Positions 7,737-16,241 of a DNA stretch of 37,095 nt are shown here, in pieces (position 1 is the stretch's first letter; each line of letters opens with the position of its first letter). This stretch comes from an uncultured Pseudomonadota bacterium (GTDB lineage Bacteria; Pseudomonadota; Gammaproteobacteria; Burkholderiales; Rhodocyclaceae). The DNA is taken from assembly GCA_903888645.1 (NCBI GenBank), contig CAISUK010000245.1:1-37095 (forward strand). The letters run 5' to 3'. The position numbers were made by a program, and so were the translations under genes. The notes beneath the pieces are model-generated. The model was not told the origin of the DNA, ran no database searches, and saw nothing but the letters and a program-made list of their open reading frames with translations.

Positions 7737-9788
7737 CTAACCGACAGCTCGGGCAAGTTCCAGCAGGATTCGGACAAGCCCGGAAATCAGCAGCGCGCCG
7801 CCGACCGAAAGCGCCACGGAGAACCAGGCTTCGCGGCGCCCCAGCACTTTGAGCATGACGGCAAAGGTCGACAAGCAGGGCACGTAGAAGGTCAAGAAGA
7901 CCAGAAACGTAAAGATCTGGACACCGTCGAGCAGTGGCCCGATGTCCTGCGTGCCGAGCGCCTGGTAGATCATCAGCAGCGACAGTTCCTTGCGCAGTAC
8001 ACCGAACAGGATCGGTACGCCCAGCACCACCGGCAAGCCGAGCCACCAGTGAGTGATCGGCGTCAGCGCCGTGTTGATGATGTCATCGGCGCCGAAATGG
8101 TTGAGCAGGGCGAGAACGACACTGCCCAGCACCAGCAGCGGCGTGACAATCGTCACGATGTCGCTGGTTCGTTCCCAGGTTTTGCGCCAGAGTTTGTCCC
8201 AGTGTGGTAGCGAGTAGGACGGAATTTCCTGGATCAGGCCCGGCGCGTTGTCGGCGAAGCGGCGTGCCAGCAGGCGGCCCAGCACGGCGATGACGACCAG
8301 AGTCAACAGAAAAATGGCCAGCACGCCGACGCTGCCGAGGTACTTGCCGCCCAGCGCCAGAATGATGGCCGAGCGCGCCGAACAGGGGACGAACGTGATC
8401 AGCATTGCCGCTACCAGCCGCTCGCGTCCAGACGAGGTGGCAGCCGCTGCCGAGATGGCCGGCACGTTGCAACCGAGCCCGATGAGAAAAGGCACGGCAA
8501 CGCCGCCGTGCAAGCCGATGCGGTGAAAGCCGCGATCCACGACAAACGCTACCCGGTGCATGATGCCCGACTCTTCCAGCGCAACCAGCAACAGCACCAG
8601 CGGCAGCATGTAGGGCAGGACGATGCCGATCAGTCCGACCAGTCCGTCGGCGATGGCGCGGCCGAGCACGCCGCGCAGGCTGGCCGGCTGCCATTCCTGC
8701 ACCCAGGCGCCAAGCGGCGCCGAACTGATAGCATCGATTGAAGTGCTGATCTCGAATACGACGAACAGCACGGCGGCGAAGACGCCGAGACTGCCCAGCA
8801 ATCCCCAGCGCGGATGCAGGAAAAGCTCGTCAAGCCAGCGCTTCCAGGGCGTGCCGGTGTCCGGACCGCGCGGGCTGGTGACGCTTTCGAAAAGCAGTGC
8901 GGCCCGATGGTGGCGATCCGCATGAAGTTCCTCCGATAACGGCCGCGGCAGCCCGGTTTCGGCGGCCTCGCGGGCGGCCACCACAGGTGCGATCAAGGCC
9001 GGGAAGTGGGTGCGTAATTCGCCAAGGAAATAATCGTCATTTTCGGCCAACTGGGCAAGCAGGAGCGGACGCGGTACCTGGAATGCGATTTCGACCTGTG
9101 GGTCAGCCAAAAGGGAATTGAGCGTCGCGAGACTACTCACGATATGCGCGCTCGGCGGCTGCGGCTTCGGACATTGCCGAGCACGCGCTGCCTCCAGCAC
9201 GGCGGCGAATAGCTCCATGATGCCCTTGCCCATGTGCGCGATTGTCGGCACCACGGCGACGCCGAGGCGCTCGGAGAGCATCGCGACGTTGATGAACAGG
9301 CCTTTATCGCGGGCCTCGTCGAGACGATTCAGGGCGATCACCATGGGCCGTCCGAGCAGACTCAACTCGAGACTCAACTCCAGATCGCGCTCGAGGCTGG
9401 TTGCGTCAACGACATGAATCAACACATCCGGTGCAGAAAATGCGGCAACCGGCTGCTGGTCTTCGTGCCGCGCGATCGGTGGCCAGCAATCGCCCCAGAG
9501 GAGATACATCAATACGACGCGGTCATGTTCGCTGAGATGGTGAAGCGAGCCGATCGAGGGCAAATCCACCAGGGAAATCTGGTCGAGACCGACCTCGACA
9601 ACACATTCCTGATAGGAGCCGCCCAGCCCGGCAAGGCGTTCATGGCCTACGGCGGGGCTGGAGGCGGCCTCAAAGATGGTGCTCTTGCCGGCGCGCAGAC
9701 GCCCGATCAGGGCCACACGCGGCCGGCGTTGGCCGCGCAGCAGTGGGCCGCGCAGTGGGATGACGGTTTTTCTGACGATGGTGTTCAT
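7737..9788 (-). CDS. feoB: FeoB-type ferrous iron transporter, divergent G domain
   Basis: A 683-aa inner-membrane protein: N-terminal G domain (~20-200), a spacer helical domain, and a C-terminal membrane part with Gate-type cores (ISAAAATSSGRERLVAAMLITF; TFVPCSARSAIILALGGKYL). The architecture fits FeoB, which moves Fe2+ into the cytoplasm. The nucleotide motifs deviate: G1 is GRLRAGKST rather than GNPNxGKT, and G3 is DLPS rather than DLPG. G4 is NRLD, within the NxxD pattern. It is shorter than E. coli FeoB (about 770 aa). No feoA or feoC is adjacent. Convergent with lysC, 29 nt apart. It could be a FeoB paralogue with altered GTP cycling; overall family membership is secure. Confidence 0.88.
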   Translation of the reverse strand: MNTIVRKTVIPLRGPLLRGQRRPRVALIGRLRAGKSTIFEAASSPAVGHERLAGLGGSYQECVVEVGLDQISLVDLPSIGSLHHLSEHDRVVLMYLLWGDCWPPIARHEDQQPVAAFSAPDVLIHVVDATSLERDLELSLELSLLGRPMVIALNRLDEARDKGLFINVAMLSERLGVAVVPTIAHMGKGIMELFAAVLEAARARQCPKPQPPSAHIVSSLATLNSLLADPQVEIAFQVPRPLLLAQLAENDDYFLGELRTHFPALIAPVVAAREAAETGLPRPLSEELHADRHHRAALLFESVTSPRGPDTGTPWKRWLDELFLHPRWGLLGSLGVFAAVLFVVFEISTSIDAISSAPLGAWVQEWQPASLRGVLGRAIADGLVGLIGIVLPYMLPLVLLLVALEESGIMHRVAFVVDRGFHRIGLHGGVAVPFLIGLGCNVPAISAAAATSSGRERLVAAMLITFVPCSARSAIILALGGKYLGSVGVLAIFLLTLVVIAVLGRLLARRFADNAPGLIQEIPSYSLPHWDKLWRKTWERTSDIVTIVTPLLVLGSVVLALLNHFGADDIINTALTPITHWWLGLPVVLGVPILFGVLRKELSLLMIYQALGTQDIGPLLDGVQIFTFLVFLTFYVPCLSTFAVMLKVLGRREAWFSVALSVGGALLISGLVRILLELARAVG

Positions 9789-9948
9789 GTCGCTAAGCTA
9801 CTACGCCGGCACCCTGTTGGAAAAGGTTTGAAGCGAAAAACAGCGGAGTTTATTTTTGTCCCCATGTCCGGTTTGGCCGGTGCATCTCGTACTTGATGGT
9901 GAGGAGAACAAAAAATTCTGCCTCCCTTGCCCAACGGAGATGACCGAC

Positions 9949-10263
9949 ATGATGATCCAGAGCACTCTTGAACGAACGCCCAAAGCGCCAGAACTCGCGC
10001 CGCGGCAGCAAATAGGTACAGGCGTATTTGTCCTCGCGCTGCTGCTCCTGACGGCCGGCTACACGCTTGTCACGACGCCATCCAAGAGCATCGGCGTAAG
10101 CCTGGTGGTCCGCTGCGAGAGTATTTCAGCCCAGGTCGGCAGAACACTGGTCGAACAGGGTATCGCTGCCGACAGCCCGGAACTGAGGCGCCAGAAACAG
10201 CTGGCTTTCCGCACCTGCGTGGATGACTACGACGCTTTCAAACGGCTGGCTGGAACGGATTGA
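9949..10263 (+). CDS. Small single-pass membrane protein, unknown
   Basis: The ORF in the track begins at 9856, but a GGAG at 9936-9939 is well spaced for the ATG at 9949, giving about 104 aa. One hydrophobic segment is visible (QIGTGVFVLALLLLTAGYTLV, about residues 21-41), preceded by a short charged N-terminus and followed by ~60 residues with two cysteines (VVRCES, FRTCVD). This predicts an inner-membrane anchor with a small soluble domain. I do not recognise a family. It ends 7 nt before the next small membrane gene, suggesting a two-gene unit. Confidence 0.6.
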   Translation: MMIQSTLERTPKAPELAPRQQIGTGVFVLALLLLTAGYTLVTTPSKSIGVSLVVRCESISAQVGRTLVEQGIAADSPELRRQKQLAFRTCVDDYDAFKRLAGTD

Positions 10264-10270
10264 TGCCGAC

Positions 10271-10615
10271 ATGGACAGCATGAACGAAACGATTACCTGG
10301 CTCTTTGTGACGGTCAACTCGGCGCGCATGCTTGCGTATCTGCCACAAATCTATAAGGCTTGGCGCTGTACCGACGGCGCTCGCGCAATCTCCCTGGTGA
10401 CTTGGGGTTATTTTGCAGCGGCGCATCTAACCGGCGCTTTTTACAGCCTCGCTGTGGTGAACGATCCGAAATTGGCGGCTGTATTTGCGGGCAATTGTCT
10501 TGCCTGCAGCGCTTTGTTTGCTGTCGTCGGCTGGAAACGATGGAAGCTTGCCAACCGGCAGGAAGAATCGGCGACACAGGAAATCGATCGGATGATTCCG
10601 GTCGTCAGCATCTGA
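10271..10615 (+). CDS. Small PQ-loop (SemiSWEET-like) membrane protein
   Basis: About 114 aa from ATG 10271 (an alternative ATG at 10280 is possible; the track start at 10223 overlaps the previous gene). Three hydrophobic segments are visible: around TITWLFVTVNSARMLAYLPQ, LVTWGYFAAAHLTGAFYSLA and LAAVFAGNCLACSALFAVVG. A PQ motif lies in the first (YLPQIYKAW). A single PQ motif, three helices and ~100 residues are the plan of bacterial SemiSWEET half-transporters, which dimerise to move small sugars. The match is by architecture only, so substrate and transport function are unproven. Likely co-transcribed with the single-pass protein upstream. Confidence 0.65.
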   Translation: MDSMNETITWLFVTVNSARMLAYLPQIYKAWRCTDGARAISLVTWGYFAAAHLTGAFYSLAVVNDPKLAAVFAGNCLACSALFAVVGWKRWKLANRQEESATQEIDRMIPVVSI

Positions 10616-10654
10616 AACAGCATCTGGCGACAACACGATCAATCGGCAGAAGTA

Positions 10655-11839
10655 TCAACAGAACGCCTGAATGCCGGTTTGGGCGCGACCGAGAATCAGC
10701 GCGTGAATGTCGTGAGTCCCCTCGTAGGTGTTGACTGCTTCCAGATTGACCATGTGGCGGATCACGCCGTACTCGTCTGAAATACCGTTGCCGCCGAGCA
10801 TGTCCCGCGCCGTGCGTGCGATATCCAGCGACTTGCCGCAGGAATTGCGTTTCATGATCGAGGTGATTTCGACCGCTGCAGTGCCCTCGTCCTTCATGCG
10901 CCCCAAGCGCAGGCAGCCCTGCAAGCCCAGCGTGATCTCCGTCTGCATGTCGGCCAGTTTCTTCTGGATCAACTGGTTGGCTGCCAGGGGACGGCCGAAC
11001 TGCTTGCGCTCCATGACGTATTGACGGGCGCGAAACCAGCAATCCTCGGCCGCGCCGAGCGCGCCCCAGGCAATGCCGTAGCGAGCCGAATTGAGGCAGG
11101 TGAATGGCCCCTTGAGACCGGCGCCGCCGGGTAGCAGGTTCTCTTCCGGAACGAAGACGTCGTCCATGACGATTTCCCCAGTAATGGAGGTGCGCAGGCC
11201 GACCTTGCCATGAATGGCCGGCGCCGTCAGCCCCTTCCAGCCCTTTTCAAGAATGAAGCCGCGAATGGTTCCGTCGTCAGTCTTTCCCCAGACGATGAAG
11301 ACGTCAGCGATCGGCGAATTGGTGATCCAGATCTTGGCGCCGGACAGTTGGTAACCGCCATCGACCTGGCGCGCCCGCGTCAGCATGCTGCCGGGATCGG
11401 AGCCGTGGTTGGGTTCGGTTAGGCCAAAACAGCCGATCCATTCGCCGGTCGCCAGGCGCGGCAGGTATTTCTGTTTTTGCGCCTCGCTGCCGAACTCGAA
11501 AATCGGCACCATCACCAATGACGATTGCACGCTCATCATTGATCGATATCCGGAATCGACGCGTTCCACTTCGCGGGCGATCAGTCCATAGCAGACATAA
11601 TTCAGGCCGGCGCCGCCATATTCCGGGGGAATCGTCGCGCCGAGCAGGCCCAGTTCGCCCATCTCGCGAAAGATGGCCGGATCGGTCTTCTCGTAGCGGA
11701 ACGAATCCTGGACGCGCGGCGTCAGGCTACCTTGGCAATACTGTTGCGCTGCGTCGCGGATCATCCGCTCGTCTTCATCGAGTTGGCTGTCCAGAAGCAA
11801 CGGATCGGCCCAGTGGAAGTTCGCTTTATTAGCTGACAT
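10655..11839 (-). CDS. gcdH: Glutaryl-CoA dehydrogenase
   Basis: A 394-aa acyl-CoA dehydrogenase with the features of the glutaryl-CoA branch: oxidation and decarboxylation of glutaryl-CoA to crotonyl-CoA, FAD-dependent, in lysine, tryptophan and aromatic degradation. Diagnostic segments are [55 protein letters not shown] and the C-terminal [20 protein letters not shown] containing the catalytic glutamate region. Length is standard. Monocistronic, divergent from the MlaF-like gene. Crotonyl-CoA from this reaction can enter the 3-hydroxybutyryl/acetyl-CoA pool that also feeds the PHA operon, a metabolic inference only. Confidence 0.93.
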   Translation of the reverse strand: MSANKANFHWADPLLLDSQLDEDERMIRDAAQQYCQGSLTPRVQDSFRYEKTDPAIFREMGELGLLGATIPPEYGGAGLNYVCYGLIAREVERVDSGYRSMMSVQSSLVMVPIFEFGSEAQKQKYLPRLATGEWIGCFGLTEPNHGSDPGSMLTRARQVDGGYQLSGAKIWITNSPIADVFIVWGKTDDGTIRGFILEKGWKGLTAPAIHGKVGLRTSITGEIVMDDVFVPEENLLPGGAGLKGPFTCLNSARYGIAWGALGAAEDCWFRARQYVMERKQFGRPLAANQLIQKKLADMQTEITLGLQGCLRLGRMKDEGTAAVEITSIMKRNSCGKSLDIARTARDMLGGNGISDEYGVIRHMVNLEAVNTYEGTHDIHALILGRAQTGIQAFC

Positions 11840-12015
11840 CAGGTTGTCCTCAAGTACATTTCACGGATGAAAACTGCGCAAATGATAGCGGCTAATTCGC
11901 TTCTCTTCCTGCGGCTCGCAAGTTCTTCGCGACTCGCCATGCAAGCCTGCCGGCTAACGTGGCAAGATATGCACCGACGCCCCGTGTCAGTATTCGTTCG
12001 TTGCAAAAGGAAAGC

Positions 12016-12822
12016 ATGGAACCAATATCCGAAACGCTTATCGAGATCGAAGACCTGCATTTCTCGTTTGGCGAAAAGAAGGTCTTTAACGGCATCAATT
12101 TGCGCATAGCGCGTGGCAAGGTGGTGGCCATCCTCGGTGTCGGCGGTTCCGGCAAGAGCACGCTGCTGCGTTTGATTGGCGGGCAACTGCGCCCGGACAG
12201 TGGCAGCGTGAAAGTTAATGGTCGGGTTGTGCATGAACTCGACCAGACTGAACTTTATGCAATGCGACGGCAGTTGGGCGTGATGTTCCAGGCTGGCGGG
12301 TTGTTCAGCGACCTGTCCGTATTCGACAACATCGCTTTTCCCATGCGCGAGCTTACCGACCTTCCCGAAGAGCTGATCTACGACCTGGTCCTGATGAAGT
12401 TGCATTCGGTCGGTTTGCGCGGCACCATTGACCTGATGCCCAACGAACTTTCGGGCGGCATGGCGCGCCGCGTAGCGCTGGCGCGGGCAATCGCGCTTGA
12501 TCCGATGTTGGCCATGTACGACGAGCCGTTCGCCGGCCTTGACCCCATTTCGCTCAACGTCATCGCGCAACTGATCCGGCGCCTGAACGATGCGCTCGGC
12601 GGGACCTCCATCGTCGTGACCTACGACGTATCGGAATCTTTGAAGGTGGTCGATTATGCCTATCTCATTCATAACGGAGTGGTCGAAGCGGAAGGCGAGT
12701 CAGCGGAACTACTGGCTTCGGCCGAGCCCTTTGTGGATCAGTTTCTCCATGCGCGCGCCAACGGGCCGGTTCCCTTTCACATGAAGACCGTCCCCTATCA
12801 GGCGGATCTGGGTATTGGTTAG
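12016..12822 (+). CDS. MlaF-like ABC transporter ATP-binding protein
   Basis: A 268-aa ABC ATPase. The start at ATG 12016 follows AAAGGAAAG; the track start at 11959 adds a non-conserved extension. Walker A GVGGSGKST (~45), Q-loop MFQAGGLFSD, signature LSGGMARRVALARA, Walker B MLAMYDEPFAGLDP. The AGGLFSDLSVFDN and FAGLDPIS segments match MlaF, the ATPase of the MlaFEDB phospholipid transporter of the outer-membrane asymmetry system. The usual H-loop (VTHDV) reads VVTYDV, so the switch histidine is replaced by Tyr203. No mlaE, mlaD or mlaB gene is nearby; the next gene, 30 nt downstream, is lutA. It may be an orphan ATPase or a paralogue. Confidence 0.85.
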   Translation: MEPISETLIEIEDLHFSFGEKKVFNGINLRIARGKVVAILGVGGSGKSTLLRLIGGQLRPDSGSVKVNGRVVHELDQTELYAMRRQLGVMFQAGGLFSDLSVFDNIAFPMRELTDLPEELIYDLVLMKLHSVGLRGTIDLMPNELSGGMARRVALARAIALDPMLAMYDEPFAGLDPISLNVIAQLIRRLNDALGGTSIVVTYDVSESLKVVDYAYLIHNGVVEAEGESAELLASAEPFVDQFLHARANGPVPFHMKTVPYQADLGIG

Positions 12823-12852
12823 CTTGATGCGTGCGGCTATGGGAGCCCCTGC

Positions 12853-13650
12853 GTGAACCCTTCAATCCCCAGGCCATACCCGCCGAAGCCGGCCAACGCC
12901 TACCTTTTCGCGACCTGCCTGATCGACCAGTTTGCCCCACAAGCCGGCTTGGACACGGTAAGCCTGCTGCAGCGCGAAGGCATCTCCATTCATTTTCCGG
13001 AAGCGCAGACATGCTGCGGGCAGCCGGCTTATACCAGCGGATATCCCGATGAGGCACGCATCGTAGCGCGTCGCCAGTTGGATCTCTTCCCGCAAGCCTG
13101 GCCGGTCGTGGTCCCGTCAGGATCGTGCGCCGCGATGATGCGTCACCACTATCCCAAATTGTTCGCCAATGACCCGGTTCTTTACGCCAAGGCAAATGAA
13201 CTGGCCGGACGAATCTTTGAACTCACGGAGTTTCTGATTCATGTCGTCGGTTTCAAGCGCGTCGATGTCGGCGGCTCCTGCACAGTCGCCTTGCACACCT
13301 CCTGCCACGCACGACGAGAAATGGGCGTCCATGAGACCAGCGCCGCGCTGCTTGCTGGCCTCACGCAAGTCAAGGTTGTCCGGCAGGCGCGCGCCGAGGA
13401 GTGTTGCGGCTTTGGCGGCACCTTCGCGATGCGTCATCCGGACATTTCGGCGGCCATCGTCAGCGACAAGGTGGCCAGCCTCAAGGAAAGCGGTGCTCAG
13501 CGCGTTGTCAGCGCCGATTGTGGCTGCCTGTTCAACATTCTTGGCCGTGCCGAAAAAATTGACCAGAGCGCAGCGAAGGGGACGCCATCGCTGCCCGGTG
13601 AGCATATCGCCAGTTTCCTCTGGCGTCGCACCAGTGGAGGCGAAGCGTGA
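12853..13650 (+). CDS. lutA: LutA/LldE-type (Fe-S)-binding lactate-utilisation subunit
   Basis: A 265-aa protein with two cysteine-rich CCG domains: TCCGQPAYTSGYP with a partner SGSCAAMM, and ECCGFGGTFAM with DCGCLF, the heterodisulfide-reductase-like fold of LutA. Together with LutB and LutC it oxidises L-lactate to pyruvate in the cytoplasm. GTG start at 12853, consistent with the conserved NAYLFATCLIDQFAP near the N-terminus. Its 3' end overlaps lutC by 4 nt (GTGA), indicating translational coupling. The order lutA-lutC-lutB differs from the B. subtilis lutABC order. Confidence 0.92.
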   Translation: MNPSIPRPYPPKPANAYLFATCLIDQFAPQAGLDTVSLLQREGISIHFPEAQTCCGQPAYTSGYPDEARIVARRQLDLFPQAWPVVVPSGSCAAMMRHHYPKLFANDPVLYAKANELAGRIFELTEFLIHVVGFKRVDVGGSCTVALHTSCHARREMGVHETSAALLAGLTQVKVVRQARAEECCGFGGTFAMRHPDISAAIVSDKVASLKESGAQRVVSADCGCLFNILGRAEKIDQSAAKGTPSLPGEHIASFLWRRTSGGEA

Positions 13651-14318
13651 GTGCGCGAGAGAATATTCTTGGCCGATTGCGCCGCGCCCCGGCTGGCGCT
13701 CCGGTGCCGTTGCCGGATGTCGCTGCGTGGTTCGCCACAACCCCTGTTGAGGACATCGCCACCCGTGCCACCCGCTTCAAAGCCAATATCGAAGCAGCCC
13801 ACGCGGAAGTCCATGAAACCAATGCTGCTGACTGGCCGTCGCTGCTTCTAGAAATTGCCGTGCAGAAGGGTCTGGGCAGGCTGCTCGTCGGCCACGGGAC
13901 AGCGCAGGCAGAGGTGCTGCGCTCGCAGCCGCAGCATCAGCTCAAGCTGGTCAGCTACGAACAACCGGCTGCGACGTGGCGCAGCGAATTGTTCGAAAAC
14001 ATCGACTGCGCGCTGACCGCTGCGCGAAGTGCCATAGCGTCCACCGGTAGCCTGATTCTCTGGCCTGACGCCAGCGAGCCGCGCCTGATGTCGCTGGTGC
14101 CGCCGGTGCATTTCGTGCTGCTCGACGCCGCGAATATTCACGCTGACCTGCACGCGGCGATGACCAACGAACGCTGGGCAGAGGCCATGCCGACCAATGC
14201 GCTGGTCATTTCCGGGCCGTCGAAGACCGCCGACATCCAGCAAACGCTGGCCTATGGCGCGCACGGGCCGCGCGAACTGATCGTGCTGCTGTGCCACCGC
14301 GGCGCAAAGTCATCGTGA
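13647..14318 (+). CDS. lutC: LutC/LldG-type lactate-utilisation protein
   Basis: A 223-aa protein of the LUD (DUF162) family: MSARENILGRLRRA at the start, SYEQPAATWRSELFENIDCA and SIASTGSLILWPDASEPRL in the core, and VVISGPSKTADIQQTL-type sequence (here LVISGPSKTADIQQTLAYGA) near the end. LutC is the third component of the LutABC L-lactate dehydrogenase complex. GTG start, overlapping lutA by 4 nt; its own stop overlaps the lutB GTG in the same GTGA arrangement. No cofactor motif of its own is visible. Confidence 0.92.
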   Translation: MSARENILGRLRRAPAGAPVPLPDVAAWFATTPVEDIATRATRFKANIEAAHAEVHETNAADWPSLLLEIAVQKGLGRLLVGHGTAQAEVLRSQPQHQLKLVSYEQPAATWRSELFENIDCALTAARSAIASTGSLILWPDASEPRLMSLVPPVHFVLLDAANIHADLHAAMTNERWAEAMPTNALVISGPSKTADIQQTLAYGAHGPRELIVLLCHRGAKSS

Positions 14319-15748
14319 GCCAGAATCAGACGGTCCATTTTCACCCGGCTGAAGGTTTTGCCGAGCGCAGCCGCGCCGCCGTCAATGACGCGCACTTGCG
14401 GCGCAGCTTCCGCGGGGCCATGGATTTCCTCCAGGCCAAGCGACTGTCGCAGTTTCCCGATGCCGATGAGCTGTCGGCGCTCCGCGATCTCGGCAAAGCT
14501 ATCCGCCTCCATGCGCTGGCCAATCTGCCCGACTTGCTTGAACAACTTGAGGCCAAACTGCAGGCGAATGGCATACAAGTCCATTGGGCGGAAACACCCG
14601 ACCAAGCCAACGCCATCGTACTGGACATCGCCCACCGCCATGATGCCAAAAACATGGTCAAGGGCAAGTCGATGGTCAGCGAGGAAATCGGTCTCAACCA
14701 CGCCATGGAGGTGGCGGGCATCGAAGCGCTGGAAACCGACATGGGCGAATACATCGTCCAACTCGCTGGCGAGGCGCCTTCACACATCATCATGCCGGCG
14801 ATCCACAAAACCAGACAGCAGATCGCCGAGCTGTTCGCTGCCAAGGTGCCCGGTGTTGCCTACACGGACAACGTTGACGAGCTGATCCGGATCGGCCGCG
14901 ACGTGCTGCGCAAGAAATTTGCCGCCGCCGAAATCGGACTCTCCGGGGTCAATTTCGCGGTCGCCGAGACCGGCACGCTGTACCTCGTCGAAAACGAAGG
15001 CAACGGTCGCATGTGCACGTCCGTACCGAAGGTCCATATCGCCGTCACCGGCATCGAAAAAGTGGTCGCCAAGCTAGAACACGTGGCGCTGCTCAATATT
15101 CTGCTGCCGCGCTCGGCCACCGGGCAGGCCGTGGAAACCTACCAGAACTTCATCAGCGGGCCACGCAAGCCGGACGAACTCGACGGGCCGGACGAGGTGC
15201 ACCTGATCCTGCTCGATAATGGCCGTACTCAGGCTTATGCCGATGTCCAGTTACGGGCGACGTTGCAATGCATCCGTTGCGGCGCCTGCATGAACCATTG
15301 CCCGGTCTATGCGCGCATCGGCGGTCATGCCTACGGCACAACTTATCCCGGGCCGATTGGCGCCATCATCTCGCCGCACCTGCTCGGCCTCGAGGCGACT
15401 TACGCACTGGCGACGGCGTCGAGTTTATGCGGCGCCTGCGTCGAAGTCTGTCCGGTACGCATCCCGATCACCGACATCCTGATCCGTTTACGCAACGAAG
15501 CCCAGGCCGCCAGCGCCGGTAAATTGCGCGGCGGCGGCAGGGCCCGCAAGCCCTTGCAGAGTTCGATCTGGCTGGTATGGTCGTGGATTTACGGTCAGCC
15601 ATGGCTGTACCGCATCGTGTCTTGGTTGATGAGCCGTGGCCGTGCACTGGCACCCTCGAATCAGGGCGCCTGGACGCGAAGCCGAACGCCGCTCAACCCT
15701 GCGCCGCAGCGGCTCCGCGATTTGCTGCGTCGGCCTGCCAGCGGTTAG
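14315..15748 (+). CDS. lutB: LutB/LldF-type iron-sulfur lactate-utilisation subunit
   Basis: A 477-aa protein. The start is placed at GTG 14315 (VSQNQTVHFHPAEGF), giving a 4-nt overlap with lutC; the track start 24 nt upstream lies inside lutC. The N-terminal ~300 residues are a LUD domain (KGKSMVSEEIGLNHA; GVNFAVAETGTLYLVENEGN). This is followed by two 4Fe-4S clusters: CIRCGACMNHCPVY and LCGACVEVCPVRIPI. The C-terminal tail is a short DUF3390-like region. It transfers electrons from lactate oxidation, probably to quinones. Last gene of the unit, converging with the hypothetical gene 22 nt away. Confidence 0.93.
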   Translation: MSQNQTVHFHPAEGFAERSRAAVNDAHLRRSFRGAMDFLQAKRLSQFPDADELSALRDLGKAIRLHALANLPDLLEQLEAKLQANGIQVHWAETPDQANAIVLDIAHRHDAKNMVKGKSMVSEEIGLNHAMEVAGIEALETDMGEYIVQLAGEAPSHIIMPAIHKTRQQIAELFAAKVPGVAYTDNVDELIRIGRDVLRKKFAAAEIGLSGVNFAVAETGTLYLVENEGNGRMCTSVPKVHIAVTGIEKVVAKLEHVALLNILLPRSATGQAVETYQNFISGPRKPDELDGPDEVHLILLDNGRTQAYADVQLRATLQCIRCGACMNHCPVYARIGGHAYGTTYPGPIGAIISPHLLGLEATYALATASSLCGACVEVCPVRIPITDILIRLRNEAQAASAGKLRGGGRARKPLQSSIWLVWSWIYGQPWLYRIVSWLMSRGRALAPSNQGAWTRSRTPLNPAPQRLRDLLRRPASG

Positions 15749-15770
15749 CTGAAGTCCTCGCGGCGATGTT

Positions 15771-16241
15771 TCAGGTGCCGTAAGCCACCCTTAATTTGGC
15801 TTGCATGCGGAGCGTTTGACCATCGATGCTCTGCCCGCCGACGCGAATCTCGCCACCAAGGGCTCGGGCAACCTCGATGGCACGCCTTGCTGCCAGCAAC
15901 GTCCCGCCAGCACCCGAACTTCCTGGAGCCGAAGAGTACAGGTTGTCGATCGAATGCACGCCGCCGTGAACGTCGATCTGCGCCACCTTCACGCCATCCT
16001 TCCATATTTCGGCATAGACCGGCGCTATTTCGGGAACGGCACTCTTCGTGCTGGACGGCACAGAAAGCGTGACGCGCACACTTTCCGGGATGCTCTTGGA
16101 ATCGCTTGGTTGGGCGTTGGCGACGTTACCCGGAGGCGATGCGCCATCCAGATTTGGCAAGTTGCCACGACTGCCGTTTGGCGAACTCGTGGCGGGCGGT
16201 AAAACTTGTGGAGACAGGGGCGTGGTCGGCGAAATTGGCAC
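15771..16241 (-). CDS. Hypothetical protein with disordered N-terminus
   Basis: A 156-aa protein. Residues 1-60 are Pro/Ser/Asn-rich and probably disordered. Residues ~65-156 look folded, with YAEIWKDGVKVAQIDVHGGV and then a Gly/Ala-rich helix region (GGTLLAARRAIEVARALGGE) and a closing strand QTLRMQAKLRVAYGT. The C-terminal part has the look of a small conserved domain seen in betaproteobacteria, but I cannot name it. No signal peptide or membrane segment. Monocistronic, converging with lutB. Confidence 0.6.
   Translation of the reverse strand: MPISPTTPLSPQVLPPATSSPNGSRGNLPNLDGASPPGNVANAQPSDSKSIPESVRVTLSVPSSTKSAVPEIAPVYAEIWKDGVKVAQIDVHGGVHSIDNLYSSAPGSSGAGGTLLAARRAIEVARALGGEIRVGGQSIDGQTLRMQAKLRVAYGT

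Noticed and set aside
7678-8694. Minus-strand ORFs 7678-8046 and 8083-8694
   Set aside because: Alternative-frame shadows of feoB, rich in Arg, Ala and Gly.
9234-9896. 220-aa plus-strand ORF
   Set aside because: Antisense to the feoB G domain, which carries clear nucleotide-binding motifs.
11839-12672. 277-aa minus-strand ORF
   Set aside because: Antisense to the MlaF-like gene with intact Walker motifs.
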